From contig JAVJRN010000034.1 in assembly GCA_040218415.1 (NCBI GenBank), forward strand, positions 17,636 to 81,635: a stretch of DNA of 64,000 nt. Direction: 5' to 3'. The position numbers were made by a program, and so were the translations under genes. Origin of the DNA: JAVJRN01 sp040218415. GTDB taxonomy: Bacteria; Bacteroidota; Bacteroidia; Cytophagales; Cyclobacteriaceae. A model generated the notes under the pieces. It was not told the origin of the DNA and did not search any database. It saw only the letters and a program-made list of their open reading frames with translations. Shown one piece after another: positions 35,735 to 45,672 of the stretch; position 1 is the stretch's first letter, and each line of letters begins with the position of its first letter.

Positions 35735-36874
35735 TTATTTTAATAATGCTCTTGAAATGACGATTTTCTGAATTTCGGAAGTGCCTTCATAGATTTGAGT
35801 GATTTTAGCATCTCTCATTAATCGCTCTACGTGATACTCTTTGACGTATCCATATCCTCCATGAATTTGCACTGCTTCAACAGCATTTTCCATAGCAACT
35901 CCTGAAGCATATAATTTCGCCATGGCAGACGCTTGGGCGAAATCTTGCTTGGCATCTTTGAGTTGGGCAGCTTTTAAGCAGAGTAATCTTGCGGCCTCCA
36001 CCTTAGTCGCCATTTCAGCCAATTTAAATTGGATCGCCTGATGCTTAGCAATTTCTACACCGAATGCTTTTCTCACCTTCGCATATTTTAAAGAGAGTTC
36101 TAAAGAACCCGAAGCAATGCCTAATGCTTGAGCAGCGATTCCAATTCTACCGCCATTGAGCACCGACATAGCGAAAGTAAAGCCAAAACCATCCTCGCCA
36201 AGTCTATTCTCTTTTGGGACTTTCACGTCAGTAAACATTAGTGAGTGAGTATCAGAGCCTCTAATTCCGAGTTTATCTTCTTTTTTACCCACCACAAATC
36301 CTTCCGACTCACGCTCAACTATAAGGCAGTTGATCCCCTTATGCTTTTTCTCTACATCGGTCTGAGCAATGACTAAGTAAACGGATGCTGAGTTACCATT
36401 CGTGATCCAGTTTTTAGTTCCATTCAATAAATAATGGTCGCCTTTATCCTCTGCGGTGGTTCTTTGTGAAGTGGCATCAGAACCAGCCTCAGGCTCGGAT
36501 AAACAAAACGCTCCTATTTTTTCACCTTTCGCCAAAGGCACTAAGTATTTCTGTTTTTGCTCCTCAGTTCCGAACTTTTCTAATCCCCAACAAACCAAAG
36601 AGTTATTCACTGACATACAAACGGACGCTGAAGCATCCACTTTAGAAAGTTCCTCCATAGCCAGCACATAGGATACCGTATCCATTCCGCCACCGCCATA
36701 TTTCGGGTCTACCATCATACCCATAAAGCCAAGTTCGCCCATCATTTTGATTTGTTCCTTAGGAAAACGTTGCTCATTATCTCTTTCTATAACGCCCGGT
36801 AAAAGCTCTTTTTCCGCAAAGTCTCTAGCTGCGTCTCTTACTGCAATTTGCTCTTCTGTTAATTCGAAACTCAT
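35735..36874 (-). CDS. Acyl-CoA dehydrogenase (short/medium-chain type)
   Basis: FAD enzyme that makes the trans-2-enoyl-CoA in fatty acid or branched-chain amino acid oxidation. The ATG at 36874 (MSFELTEEQ) is the normal family start; the in-frame ATG at 36913 adds 13 unlikely residues. It has 379 residues. Visible motifs include FCLSEPEAGSDATS (substrate and FAD binding), NGTKNWITNG, and the C-terminal YEGTSEIQKIVISR; the catalytic Glu is the one in QIYEGTSEIQ. It resembles butyryl-CoA dehydrogenases. ETF genes are not in the window. Confidence 0.93.
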   Translation of the reverse strand: MSFELTEEQIAVRDAARDFAEKELLPGVIERDNEQRFPKEQIKMMGELGFMGMMVDPKYGGGGMDTVSYVLAMEELSKVDASASVCMSVNNSLVCWGLEKFGTEEQKQKYLVPLAKGEKIGAFCLSEPEAGSDATSQRTTAEDKGDHYLLNGTKNWITNGNSASVYLVIAQTDVEKKHKGINCLIVERESEGFVVGKKEDKLGIRGSDTHSLMFTDVKVPKENRLGEDGFGFTFAMSVLNGGRIGIAAQALGIASGSLELSLKYAKVRKAFGVEIAKHQAIQFKLAEMATKVEAARLLCLKAAQLKDAKQDFAQASAMAKLYASGVAMENAVEAVQIHGGYGYVKEYHVERLMRDAKITQIYEGTSEIQKIVISRALLK

Positions 36875-37166
36875 ATTATATAATGGGGTTTGAAGTTGTT
36901 TATTTGATGACACGAAGTTAATCGATTTTGTTATGCATGCATACTATATTTAGGGGAATTTAATCCCACAACTAATTTTTCGTCGAAAATATTGTTATAA
37001 TAAATGTTGGTAGATTACTGGCAACTTTTCCAAAAGCCTCGTACAATAGTTGGTTTGAAATACCTTTTTCATGTATTGAAAATCAGCTGATATTCCACAC
37101 TTTTGGTTCAGTACTGGTAGTGATCGCCTAGAATATTGCTAAATTTAATTATCTAATTTATTTCAA

Positions 37167-37880
37167 ATGGATTTCAACGGACAATCAAGAGCGCTCATTT
37201 ATCTTTTATTCCTAGTGGGCATATCGATAGTTTTTTATTTATTCGGTATGTTATTCCCTTCTGACCCCTATCATTTAGGGGTTAATAATAAGGAAGTGAA
37301 GAGTGTCTATGAGTCTTCAAGTTCAGATGAACCTATTGAAGACATAGTGAAAGAAGGTTACGACTCTCCATCGCTAACCGCTAAAAAGATGGATACAGCA
37401 GCGAAGAATGATGAGGTAACAAAGGAAAAAACGGTCAAGTCAACAGCGGAAGAAAAATCAAATTATCCAAAAAAAGGAACCAAGTATTTTGAAAACTTAT
37501 GGAGTGACTATCAAGAAACAGTAGTCAACACATTACCCGCAGGAAAAGCTAGAACAGATGTGGTGATCCGATATTATAAGCATCCAAAAGACGGTAATAA
37601 GATCAATGCTATCAAACCCTTACGATTTTATATTCATGAGCGACCGATTGATAGTGTTATGCTCCCCTTTGAATCGAATGCGGTTTACTATGGGGACAGT
37701 ATTTCTACCCAGGATTTACAGCTGACTGTATACAGCTTAATAGAAGCAGGTTTCCCAATCAAAAAAGTAGCACTTTCGGAATACCATGACAACTGGAAAG
37801 CACATGCCATAGAGATTGGCTCAGATACCACGATCATGCGCAAAAAAGTGTTATCCGCTGAGGAAGTTTCTTCTTTGTAA
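37167..37880 (+). CDS. Hypothetical membrane-anchored protein
   Basis: Not recognised. It has 237 residues: a membrane anchor near residues 9-29 (LIYLLFLVGISIVFYLFG), a low-complexity Ser/Asp/Glu/Lys linker to about residue 105, then a compact domain. That domain contains VVIRYYKHPKDGNK, RFYIHERPIDS and SLIEAGFPIKKVAL. It is likely periplasmic or facing outside. No operon partners. An imperfect hairpin (AAAGGATGAA at 37936 with TTCATCCTTT at 37965) follows but lacks a T-run. Confidence 0.6.
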   Translation: MDFNGQSRALIYLLFLVGISIVFYLFGMLFPSDPYHLGVNNKEVKSVYESSSSDEPIEDIVKEGYDSPSLTAKKMDTAAKNDEVTKEKTVKSTAEEKSNYPKKGTKYFENLWSDYQETVVNTLPAGKARTDVVIRYYKHPKDGNKINAIKPLRFYIHERPIDSVMLPFESNAVYYGDSISTQDLQLTVYSLIEAGFPIKKVALSEYHDNWKAHAIEIGSDTTIMRKKVLSAEEVSSL

Positions 37881-37993
37881 AGACCCAACTTCGAGCCATT
37901 GCATGAATGGTAAAAGTAAGAAATGAACATTAGAGAAAGGATGAAGGAATAACTTTTAAAAACATTCATCCTTTGCTTAAATCCAAAAGCACA

Positions 37994-38020
37994 TAAAAAA
38001 ACCCGCAGAATAGCGGGCTA
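37994..38020 (-). terminator. Terminator of the 55-residue CxxC gene
   Basis: On the minus strand, a short GC stem (CCCGC / GCGGG, extended by flanking A-T pairs) is followed by a run of seven T. It lies 26 bp past the small gene's stop. Confidence 0.75.
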
Positions 38021-38045
38021 TAATTTACGGTGGTTTACGCACTGA

Positions 38046-38213
38046 TTAACTTCCGCAACCCACGCATTCGATTTCGCTATTCATGGGTCTAGTACCATTA
38101 AGTTTCATTTTAAGGTTATGGATTTTGTCTTTTAAATCCATGTCTTGGAACATGTCACCGGTCAATTGACCTTGTAATTGTTCGATTTCACTTTGAATTT
38201 GTTCAGCCGTCAT
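38046..38213 (-). CDS. Small conserved-looking protein with C-terminal CVGCGS
   Basis: It has 55 residues, too short for usual ORF cut-offs. The protein begins MTAEQIQSEIEQLQGQ, has an amphipathic helical middle (DLKDKIHNLKMKL) and ends SEIECVGCGS, a CxxC at the very C-terminus. Support: the start is preceded by an AT-rich leader, the codon pattern is protein-like, and a good terminator follows. The C-terminal CxxC could bind zinc or another metal, or act as a redox pair. Function unknown. Confidence 0.75.
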   Translation of the reverse strand: MTAEQIQSEIEQLQGQLTGDMFQDMDLKDKIHNLKMKLNGTRPMNSEIECVGCGS

Positions 38214-38956
38214 TACTTTTTAATAATTTGATTTGGGAATAAGTACAATACAAGTTAGTAAATCAAACAGTTCCACAAAATTAATATTGCTGAAAAGCAA
38301 TTATTTTTGAAATTTTGTCAAAAAAAGCATCAATTTTCTGCTGAAAATATCCGCCTGTTATTCTTGTTTAATTCATGGTTTACTGATTGCCGCTCGTAAG
38401 AATACATACATCGAGTTTACTATCGTAAATGTCACGATTTGAAAAGATAGTTGATCTTGTATCGTAGATTTCTTGCTCTTGGAGAAAAAATAATCATGCA
38501 CCTTGTCACGCAGGTAACTTCCGCAACAGTGGAGGAAGAAGCCATCAGCGGTGTATTCAATACTGCAAATATTCAAGCTACATCTAGCACTTATTGCTAC
38601 GCTCATCAGCCCATATTCGACTACCGAGCTCGAAGGTTATACTTTCCTGCGGAGCAGTTCGGATTTCGAAACCGCGGTAAGCATGCCGAAATCTCATGAC
38701 AGTCAAAGAGCTAAGGCAGTAGCAGCGTATCTGTAGTGAGGCCTAAGGAATTGAAATGGACTTTGTACAGGTCGGATAGGACTCGTAGTATATTGTTTTT
38801 CTCCAATACTTTTAAAAGTTTGTAATTACCTTATTTGTTAATATTCAGAAAAACATCTACCAATCACCCTGATGTAGTAATGATGTAGTCCAAAACTTTT
38901 AGTTATTGACGATGGTTCATATCATTGACCTTGATATTAAACAACGAACATTAACT
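38214..38956. other. 743-bp gap with possible gene remnant
   Basis: No convincing intact gene. Two overlapping plus frames (38486-38699 starting MHLVTQVTSATVEEE, and 38518-38736 ending SQRAKAVAAYL) both look partly coding in different segments, as in a frameshifted remnant. The final part must hold the GH16 promoter. Confidence 0.3.
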
Positions 38957-40333
38957 ATGAAAAACTACACCCTATTGTTACTAGCCATTTTTATGGGAAG
39001 TCTAGTTTCATGTGACAGTACTGATACAAAGCCTGAGGATAAAATTGAAATTCCAGAAGGATATGAGCTGGTCTGGTCAGATGAATTTGATGCCTCCGAG
39101 ATTAACACTGATCTATGGACCTACGAAACAGGAGATGGAACAGACTTTGGACTACCTGTTGGATGGGGAAATGACGAAAAACAGATTTACACAACTAGTA
39201 CTGAGAACTCGTCAATAGCTACAGACCAAGATGAATCGGTTCTTAAAATCACCGCTCTGTCTGATGGAGCTGGTGGATATACATCCGCCAAACTAAAAAC
39301 CAAAAACCTCGACATGCGATTTGGTAAGATTGATGTGAAAGCGAAGCTTGCAGAAGGCCAAGGTATCTGGTCTGCCATATGGATGCTAGGAAACAATCGA
39401 GACCTGATCGATTGGCCAGGCTGTGGTGAGATAGATATTGTGGAACTATTGGGTCATGAACCTGCTAAGGCTTATTCCACCATTCACTTTACAAATGGTG
39501 AGAATGGCAAGGGCGAAATACAGACATCTTATGAATCGACAAGTACTTTCAGTGAGTCCTATCACGTATTTGGCCTGGAATGGTCCCCTGAATCATTGAT
39601 TTTCAGCTTGGATGGTGTTCAAACAGGTGCAATGCCCATTGAAGAAGACATGAATGAGTTTCTTCGTGGTTTCTATTTGATCATGAATGTAGCGGTAGGT
39701 GGCTACTGGCCAGGAGATCCTGATAATACTACCGTACTCCCACAGAGCATGTTTGTTGATTATGTGCGTGTCTATGAGAAAATAGACTTCACCGCACCTG
39801 CAGCACCTGCTTTGAATGTCGAGGAAGAAACGATCGGTCAGATCATAGAGCCAAATATTGCTGACAATGCAATCAGAACTGATTTTACAGCTTTGGGCAA
39901 TCTCACAGTAATCGCTTATGGTGGAGGTGGCGAACCAGTAATTTCAAGTTCAGAGACTGCCATTGAAGGAGATTTGAGTTTGGTTTTTGATTTCCCTGGC
40001 GGAAAATGGGGAGGCGCATATATTGAACTAGAAGCACCTAAGAACATCAGTAACTTCACACATTTTAATTTCTCACTCAATAAGCCAGCGGCATTTGTAG
40101 ATGCAGAAATCAAATTGGAAAGCAAGTCAACAAATGCAACTGTATTTCTTAAAAATTATACAGGAACGAGTGCAGCCAATGACTTCATTACTTATTCTAT
40201 ACCATTGTCAGATTTTACAGGACTCAATATGGCTGAGTTGACCATCCCTTTTTCTATCTGGAATCCTCAAGATGCCAACAAGGGATTCGTGACAGCAACA
40301 GTGCTGATTGACGATATCTATTTTTCAAACTAG
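38957..40333 (+). CDS. Glycoside hydrolase family 16 lipoprotein (beta-glucanase/laminarinase type)
   Basis: Cleaves beta-1,3 or mixed beta-glucans, or another GH16 substrate such as a galactan, at the cell surface. The ATG at 38957 gives a proper lipoprotein signal (LVSC, Cys19); an upstream ATG at 38906 adds 17 residues. It has 458 residues. The catalytic motif is E158-I-D160-I-V-E163 (GEIDIVELLGHEP), with WSDEFDASEIN at the domain start. From about residue 285 a second beta-rich domain follows (LVFDFPGGKWGGAYIEL; VLIDDIYFSN), which looks like a carbohydrate-binding module. No SusC/SusD pair is adjacent. Confidence 0.92.
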   Translation: MKNYTLLLLAIFMGSLVSCDSTDTKPEDKIEIPEGYELVWSDEFDASEINTDLWTYETGDGTDFGLPVGWGNDEKQIYTTSTENSSIATDQDESVLKITALSDGAGGYTSAKLKTKNLDMRFGKIDVKAKLAEGQGIWSAIWMLGNNRDLIDWPGCGEIDIVELLGHEPAKAYSTIHFTNGENGKGEIQTSYESTSTFSESYHVFGLEWSPESLIFSLDGVQTGAMPIEEDMNEFLRGFYLIMNVAVGGYWPGDPDNTTVLPQSMFVDYVRVYEKIDFTAPAAPALNVEEETIGQIIEPNIADNAIRTDFTALGNLTVIAYGGGGEPVISSSETAIEGDLSLVFDFPGGKWGGAYIELEAPKNISNFTHFNFSLNKPAAFVDAEIKLESKSTNATVFLKNYTGTSAANDFITYSIPLSDFTGLNMAELTIPFSIWNPQDANKGFVTATVLIDDIYFSN

Positions 40334-40381
40334 CGCTTCCAATCAAGTACCTGTTCGCAATGCATATACAGGAAATAATGC

Positions 40382-40422
40382 AATTAGGGATCAATTTCTA
40401 AAGAATTGATCCTTAATTTATT
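40382..40422 (+). terminator. Terminator of the GH16 gene
   Basis: A 15-bp stem AATTAGGGATCAATT / AATTGATCCTTAATT with one G-U pair and a 7-nt loop, 48 bp past the stop, followed by T/A-rich sequence. Confidence 0.7.
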
Positions 40423-40658
40423 AATACCTCTTACAAATTATGCTAATTCTAAAACTATGAAACTTCAATGCAAGTTTGACTATTAGAACCCTTAGGCTCA
40501 ATTCAGGTTAGTCTTAAACTAATTTGCCAAAATAGAATGTTGATTGCTTCTAGGCTGTGATTTTACCAATTAGTGGTACACTACATATTTTTTGATTGGT
40601 TTTTGAGTGTATTCATATCTGGTAGCGGTATAGATTCCTTGCCCTTACCCCAACGTCT

Positions 40659-40735
40659 GTAACCCACAGACCTGATTCAAAACCAATCAACTCTCACGGA
40701 AAGAAGGACTGCAAGACTCAAGCCATGGAGAAAAA
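40659..40735 (+). repeat. Dispersed repeat, left copy (inverted relative to 43.5 kb copy)
   Basis: The first 39 bp match the reverse complement of 43541-43579 at 36 positions. Spacing then stays equal for another 25 bp to a shared CCATGGAGAAAA. Both copies stay open in the same frame (VTHRPDSKPINSH here, VTHAPDSKPINTH in the other), so they look like pieces of a once-coding sequence. A small hairpin (TACCC / GGGTA, 40907-40922) lies nearer the kinase start. The rest of the 625-bp gap shows nothing else. Confidence 0.6.
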
Positions 40736-40958
40736 AATATCGCAATGACGCTAGAGCATGTAGTGAACAATCGAACTCTAAAAAGAGCCTGTCTAGAACT
40801 TTGTGTTTATCGGCCTTTTCACGCTTAAAAAGTATACCGATGACGCTATGAACAATCGACCTCAGGGTTCTTACTTAAAGATTCTGGAGTCATGCTTTTA
40901 TCACAATACCCAGTGTCGGGTATTTTGATTCCTGCTTTTTGAGGCCATTTTTGTAAGT

Positions 40959-42839
40959 ATGAGGTGGACGGTCATTGTTTTTATTTTTTTAATATATCCT
41001 GCATTTGCGCTAGAGGCCCCAAACTACCAAGATACTTTATTGCTCGATGGTCCATCACTGGCACATCTTTCTGAGTATTCCAGTTTTTGGATTGATCGTG
41101 GTGATGAAGGGCCAGATAAGGCTGGCGCTGCTTTAAATAAAGGAGAATTTCAAAATTGGGAAATGTACGCTACACTTAATCTAGGTCTTAATCCCCATCC
41201 ATTGTGGCTTCATCTGAAAATAAAGAACATTTCTGATCGAAAAAGGACCTATTGGTGGAGCTTATATTCGCATGCGGATAGCGTCATTCTCTATCAAAAT
41301 ATCAATGACAATTGGGTGGCCATAGACACATCCTCCTACTCAGTGCATGCACGCAAACGATCTGTTCCTGTCAGATTTTTAGGAACTAGTATTGATTTGG
41401 AAAAGGGCGAGAGTGCTTCTTTACTAATGAAGGTGCGGAATTTAAGACGACCTCAACATGCCATTACCGACATTACTACACCAGCGCATAATCTGCTTTG
41501 GGAGAAGAAATTTTTCTGGACGATAGGCTTCTTCATAGGAGGGCTTACATTGTTGGGGCTTTTCAACCTCGTGTTGGGATCGATTTCTCGAGACCGCATT
41601 TTCTTTCTTTTAGCCATCTATATCTTCATAGTATCCGTGGTGATTTTGCAAGAGGAGTTGTTGATTTCTTTTTATCCGGGACCGCAGTATTTTGATGTAC
41701 TGATGAAACTCTCGCCCATCGCATTGACACTTTTAGGTGGAAGTCTCCACTTTATGGTTATCGATTATGCTCTTGGCGAAAATCGAAAAAATCATATCAG
41801 AAAGATTTTAGGTAAAATGAATCTCATTGGGCTTTGCTACGCGCTGTTCTATTTGCTGATCTTTTGGCTGTTTTATGATCAAATGACTTTGGCGTTCTTT
41901 TGGTACCGATTGTCATGGAATGCGGGCATTGTGCTCATTATTTTGATGATGGTTTTACTCTTTGTTAACATCGTTTTCGCAGCGAATTCTCGAAAGGAAT
42001 TATTGTATTTCATGCCGCTTGCGTCTGTACTTTTCTACTTTAGTGCACCGGGTTATTTTTTGAATTATGAGGGAATATTACCCTATTACCCCATTACTTA
42101 TCCAAATTACTTTTTCTGGATTCTCTGTTTTGAATTTATCGCTTTTGGGGTAATGGTGGGGTGGCGTTACCGTAAGACCTTGCAGAAAAACCACACCTTG
42201 GAACAGGAGCGGGCAAACCACCAGAGTCAATTGTACGAAAGAGAACTCTCCGCTCAGGAAAAGGAAAGAAAACAGATTTCTCGTGACCTTCATGACGATC
42301 TTGGTGCAACAATCAGTGCGATCAAATTGATCATTACCAATAGCTATAAGAAGGATGAACATCTTGTGAAAATGGTGAATAAAGCGAGTAGTGATCTTCG
42401 CTTTTTTATAGGAAATTTTTCAGTTTCAGATTTATCAGAAACGGATCTATTTGAAGCAATAGAGCAAAAAATAACTGAACTGAATGATCTGGGAAGGACT
42501 AGGTTTTCATTTATCGGTCAAGGGGATAGTACTCATGTTGGGAAAGAATTGGAGCTTTCGGTCTACCGAATCATTTCTGAGTTAATGAACAATACGCTCA
42601 AACATTCCAAAGCAAAAAGTGCAACACTACAATTAATTATTGAAGATAGCCAACTTCAGATCATCTGCGAAGACAATGGTGTCGGCTTCAACACCTCCAT
42701 CACCTATGAGGGTATGGGCTTGGACAATATCCATATGCGTACAAAAAGACATCAAGGAAGTGTACACACAGTTTCAGACCAAAGATCTGGTACCACCACC
42801 ATTATCACCATACCACTCACTTATGAAAAAGCCCATTAA
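40959..42839 (+). CDS. 7TMR-DISM sensor histidine kinase
   Basis: Membrane sensor of the two-component pair with the next gene, 626 residues. A signal peptide is followed by a periplasmic 7TMR-DISM extracellular type 2 domain (ligand usually carbohydrate-like) to about residue 180. Seven membrane helices run from about 185 to 400, then a coiled-coil and a HisKA_3 dimerisation domain with the phospho-acceptor His445 (SRDLHDDLGATISA). The ATPase domain has SELMNNTLKHSKA, EDNGVGF and GMGLDNIHMR. The NarL-type phosphotransfer matches its partner. GH16 lies upstream, 625 bp away, so a link to glycan sensing is possible but unproven. Confidence 0.92.
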   Translation: MRWTVIVFIFLIYPAFALEAPNYQDTLLLDGPSLAHLSEYSSFWIDRGDEGPDKAGAALNKGEFQNWEMYATLNLGLNPHPLWLHLKIKNISDRKRTYWWSLYSHADSVILYQNINDNWVAIDTSSYSVHARKRSVPVRFLGTSIDLEKGESASLLMKVRNLRRPQHAITDITTPAHNLLWEKKFFWTIGFFIGGLTLLGLFNLVLGSISRDRIFFLLAIYIFIVSVVILQEELLISFYPGPQYFDVLMKLSPIALTLLGGSLHFMVIDYALGENRKNHIRKILGKMNLIGLCYALFYLLIFWLFYDQMTLAFFWYRLSWNAGIVLIILMMVLLFVNIVFAANSRKELLYFMPLASVLFYFSAPGYFLNYEGILPYYPITYPNYFFWILCFEFIAFGVMVGWRYRKTLQKNHTLEQERANHQSQLYERELSAQEKERKQISRDLHDDLGATISAIKLIITNSYKKDEHLVKMVNKASSDLRFFIGNFSVSDLSETDLFEAIEQKITELNDLGRTRFSFIGQGDSTHVGKELELSVYRIISELMNNTLKHSKAKSATLQLIIEDSQLQIICEDNGVGFNTSITYEGMGLDNIHMRTKRHQGSVHTVSDQRSGTTTIITIPLTYEKAH

Positions 42840-43422
42840 TTTCATCGTTATTGATGATCACCAGCTTTTTGCTGATGGTCTAGCAAGGATTCTTCAAGAA
42901 GAGGGAGGATTTGTTTTGAAAGCCATTTATAACAGTATAGACGAAGTAAAGGAGATCCATGCTGATTTGGTTTTACTCGATATTCAACTAATGAGCCAAA
43001 GTGGATTGGTGCTTTGCGCACAATTGCGCGCAAAGCACCCTCACCTGAAAATTATTCTAATCTCAATGATCCAAGCTCCACACGTGATCAGAGAAGGAAA
43101 ACTAAAAGGTGCTGATGGTTTTATTCCAAAAACTACCGATGCAGCACTGCTGAAGGAGATGGTGATCAAAATATGTGAAGGAGAAAAGGTGTTTTTGGGC
43201 ATACATCAAAAAGAAGCTGAGCGTCACAAAACCAGCCTTCTGAGCGAGCGCGAAATGCAGATCATCCATCTGATCAAAGGGGGATTAAAAAGCAGAGCCA
43301 TTGCAGAAAAACTCTTCTTGAGTGAGTTTACCGTGGAGACCCATCGAAAAAATATCCTGCGAAAGCTGGGACTATCTTCAGCAAATGAACTCATCGCCTA
43401 CGCTTATGAAAATCACTTGTAA
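42823..43422 (+). CDS. LuxR/NarL-type response regulator
   Basis: It has 199 residues from the ATG at 42823 (MKKPINFIVIDDHQ). A much earlier in-frame ATG lies inside the kinase and is rejected. The receiver domain carries the phospho-acceptor Asp53 (LVLLDIQLMSQ). The C-terminal LuxR helix-turn-helix has LSEREMQIIHLIKGG and FTVETHRKNILRKLG. It overlaps the kinase stop by 17 bp, so the pair is translationally coupled. Confidence 0.92.
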   Translation: MKKPINFIVIDDHQLFADGLARILQEEGGFVLKAIYNSIDEVKEIHADLVLLDIQLMSQSGLVLCAQLRAKHPHLKIILISMIQAPHVIREGKLKGADGFIPKTTDAALLKEMVIKICEGEKVFLGIHQKEAERHKTSLLSEREMQIIHLIKGGLKSRAIAEKLFLSEFTVETHRKNILRKLGLSSANELIAYAYENHL

Positions 43423-43441
43423 AAGAACTCAGCCCTCCCAT

Positions 43442-43579
43442 CCTCTTTTGCAATGAGCATTTGGGAGAATAGCATTTTCAATGCGACCAAAAGACCATTG
43501 ATATTTTCTCCATGGCCTTTGTTACACTGGCTTTCATTTGGTGAGTGTTGATTGGTTTTGAATCAGGTGCGTGGGTTAC
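43442..43579 (-). repeat. Dispersed repeat, composite right copy
   Basis: Bases 43442-43510 match 52003-52071 at 60 of 69 positions in direct orientation without gaps. Bases 43541-43579 match 40659-40697 inverted. On the minus strand the first part stays open as ENINGLLVALKMLFSQ; the 52-kb copy reads ENTNGLMVALKILFTK. This is therefore a decayed coding sequence rather than random DNA. The 356-bp gap holding it has no intact gene. Confidence 0.6.
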
Positions 43580-43778
43580 ATCTCTTGAGGTAGGCCATCC
43601 AAGCATTGATAGCTATCAACAAAAACCAAACCTATGATATCGTCACTTATGGCGATGAATCAGATGGTTTTTGGAGACGAATTGCATAATTTATTATTTG
43701 GGATGTTTTATGTGATCAAAAATGCCAATGCGCCAGAAGTTTTGAAATAGCCTGCTTTCGTCAAATCTGTGAGGTACG

Positions 43779-45668
43779 CTAGGTTCTATTTAAGAGCACC
43801 ACTCTCTCACGATCTGCTTTTTGAACCTCTTTGATAAAGCTCCTGAAGTTTTCATATTCCTCTGGTGGATATGTCCCGCATTCAAATTCAAACTTTCTTA
43901 CAAAAAGATAACGATCATCCTTTTTGACACATGACCGAGTGTATTTCCCATATTTGGTTTCTATGGCCTTCTGGGAGATTTCCTTCTCTGCGTGATAATT
44001 GGAAGGTAAAATAAGCTCGATCGTATCTACAGAGGAGTATGGGTATTTGATACAAATGGGATATTTCCTTTCCTTATCCACAAGCGTAAAGTTGTCTTCA
44101 TTGGTGAAAATAAAAGGTTGGTAAAACAGTCTTTTACCAGATGGCTTAGCAAGCTTTTCTAATTCTACCTCTGCTATGAATCCTCCTACAGGTACTGGCT
44201 CGTTGGTTACTTCTTGCGTAGAAAAGGCATTGATTTTCATGCTTCCCCATCGGTGTTTGTCTTGAAACCAATCTTGTTTTTTAGACTCAGGGCCGAGCAT
44301 CATCCAATTAAATCCTCGGTTTTCAATCTCCATACCTTGGTATTTACGGTCTACTTGTGCTACGCCACGTCCATCCGGTTCTAAGAATATTTGCGCTTTG
44401 GTTGTTTGCAGGTTATCCTCCTTAGTGTATTGCTTTGTTTTGATCAGATGCCCCCCATCTTCAGCTATGAGCAGGGCATACCTATTGCCGGTAAATGTGC
44501 CTTGGTTACCAAAAGGATTGGTTTGGGAAGTGCATTCCAGCCAAATGGTATCCTTTTGCGTTGGTACGGTCAGGATCACATGATTGAAGTAATCATCAGG
44601 GAAATCAGGAAAAAGCTCTTCAGGCCGAGATCCTCCGCTTATTAGTGTGTAAAAGGAAGGAATGCCTATTGCTTTTAAAATGCAATGAGTATAAAAGCTC
44701 AAAGCCTTACAATCACCATATTTCTGCTCATGGACGAAACCTGATTCAAAGGGCTGTAACCCTCCTATGCCCAATTGTATACTTACGTATCGCGTGTTTT
44801 CTTGGAGGTATTTATACACCGATCGAATGGAGTCCATTCGTGTAACTCCTGTCACATATGGGAGTATTTCATTGATTTGCTTCGACGTAAGTGTATTTCT
44901 AGTTTCGTTCAATCCATAAATCCACTTTCCGTAGCTCTGCCATGAGCTCATATCGCCTTGTCTGCCATCCAATATAAAATCAGTTGGAGCTGGGTATACT
45001 CTTGGGGATGTGCTTAAATGATTTGAAAGAACTTCGTTTTGATACCCTTTCAAATTTTGGACAGACCAAAAATAGCTGTGATTGAATGGTGCTTCAAAAA
45101 TGGAATCTGCTTCTGTGTTGAACATTCTGAAGCGGATTGGCCTTTCTAATTGGCTGGTGATCTTTAGGTCACTGGAGATCACGCTTTGCTTTTCAGTATT
45201 CTGAGGCGTCCAGGTAGGGAAGCTATAAGAAGAATTGTAATCCATAGTGTAATCCACTTCTAGAAAATACGGATATTTCTTATAGGTGATGTTCAAATGC
45301 TTGTAACGACCATCCGCTGCTACACTTGAACCTTTGGCACTGAAATCTCCAAAGTCTTTGAGCTTATAGGACTCCAATTTTTCGCCATTTGAGTCATAAA
45401 GAACAACTGAGGCTTTTTTTATAGTGCGATCATCATCAAAATAAATCCCCAGTTCATTTCTGCCATGAGCAAAGCTGTTGAGAATCGCTACTTTATACGA
45501 GCGATTGAGTTGGCTTTTTGTTAGACCTTCGATATTGAAATCAGTGTGATCATAAATGATCACTTCGTTCATAGTCGCTTTCAAGGAGTCTGGAATGCTG
45601 GCTATGGTATTTTGCCCCATGGTGCCAAATGCCATCCAGATAAAAAGTAAAGTGAAAATACCCCGCAT
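43779..45668 (-). CDS. DUF3857/transglutaminase-like secreted protein (catalytic Cys present)
   Basis: A 629-residue protein with an N-terminal signal peptide. A DUF3857 beta-rich domain covers about residues 40-230, then a transglutaminase-like core. That core keeps Cys320 (YGDCKALS) and His363 (YFNHVIL); the third position is Glu in LECTSQ, where many relatives have Asp. A DUF3858-like C-terminal domain follows. Such proteins are frequent in Bacteroidota and probably act in the periplasm on peptides or the envelope. It lies 4 bp after its paralogue. Confidence 0.82.
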   Translation of the reverse strand: MRGIFTLLFIWMAFGTMGQNTIASIPDSLKATMNEVIIYDHTDFNIEGLTKSQLNRSYKVAILNSFAHGRNELGIYFDDDRTIKKASVVLYDSNGEKLESYKLKDFGDFSAKGSSVAADGRYKHLNITYKKYPYFLEVDYTMDYNSSYSFPTWTPQNTEKQSVISSDLKITSQLERPIRFRMFNTEADSIFEAPFNHSYFWSVQNLKGYQNEVLSNHLSTSPRVYPAPTDFILDGRQGDMSSWQSYGKWIYGLNETRNTLTSKQINEILPYVTGVTRMDSIRSVYKYLQENTRYVSIQLGIGGLQPFESGFVHEQKYGDCKALSFYTHCILKAIGIPSFYTLISGGSRPEELFPDFPDDYFNHVILTVPTQKDTIWLECTSQTNPFGNQGTFTGNRYALLIAEDGGHLIKTKQYTKEDNLQTTKAQIFLEPDGRGVAQVDRKYQGMEIENRGFNWMMLGPESKKQDWFQDKHRWGSMKINAFSTQEVTNEPVPVGGFIAEVELEKLAKPSGKRLFYQPFIFTNEDNFTLVDKERKYPICIKYPYSSVDTIELILPSNYHAEKEISQKAIETKYGKYTRSCVKKDDRYLFVRKFEFECGTYPPEEYENFRSFIKEVQKADRERVVLLNRT

Positions 45669-45672
45669 AGCA

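Noticed and set aside
40659..43579. Composite transposon with terminal inverted repeats around the kinase pair
   Set aside because: No transposase and no target-site duplication; the repeats look like decayed coding DNA.
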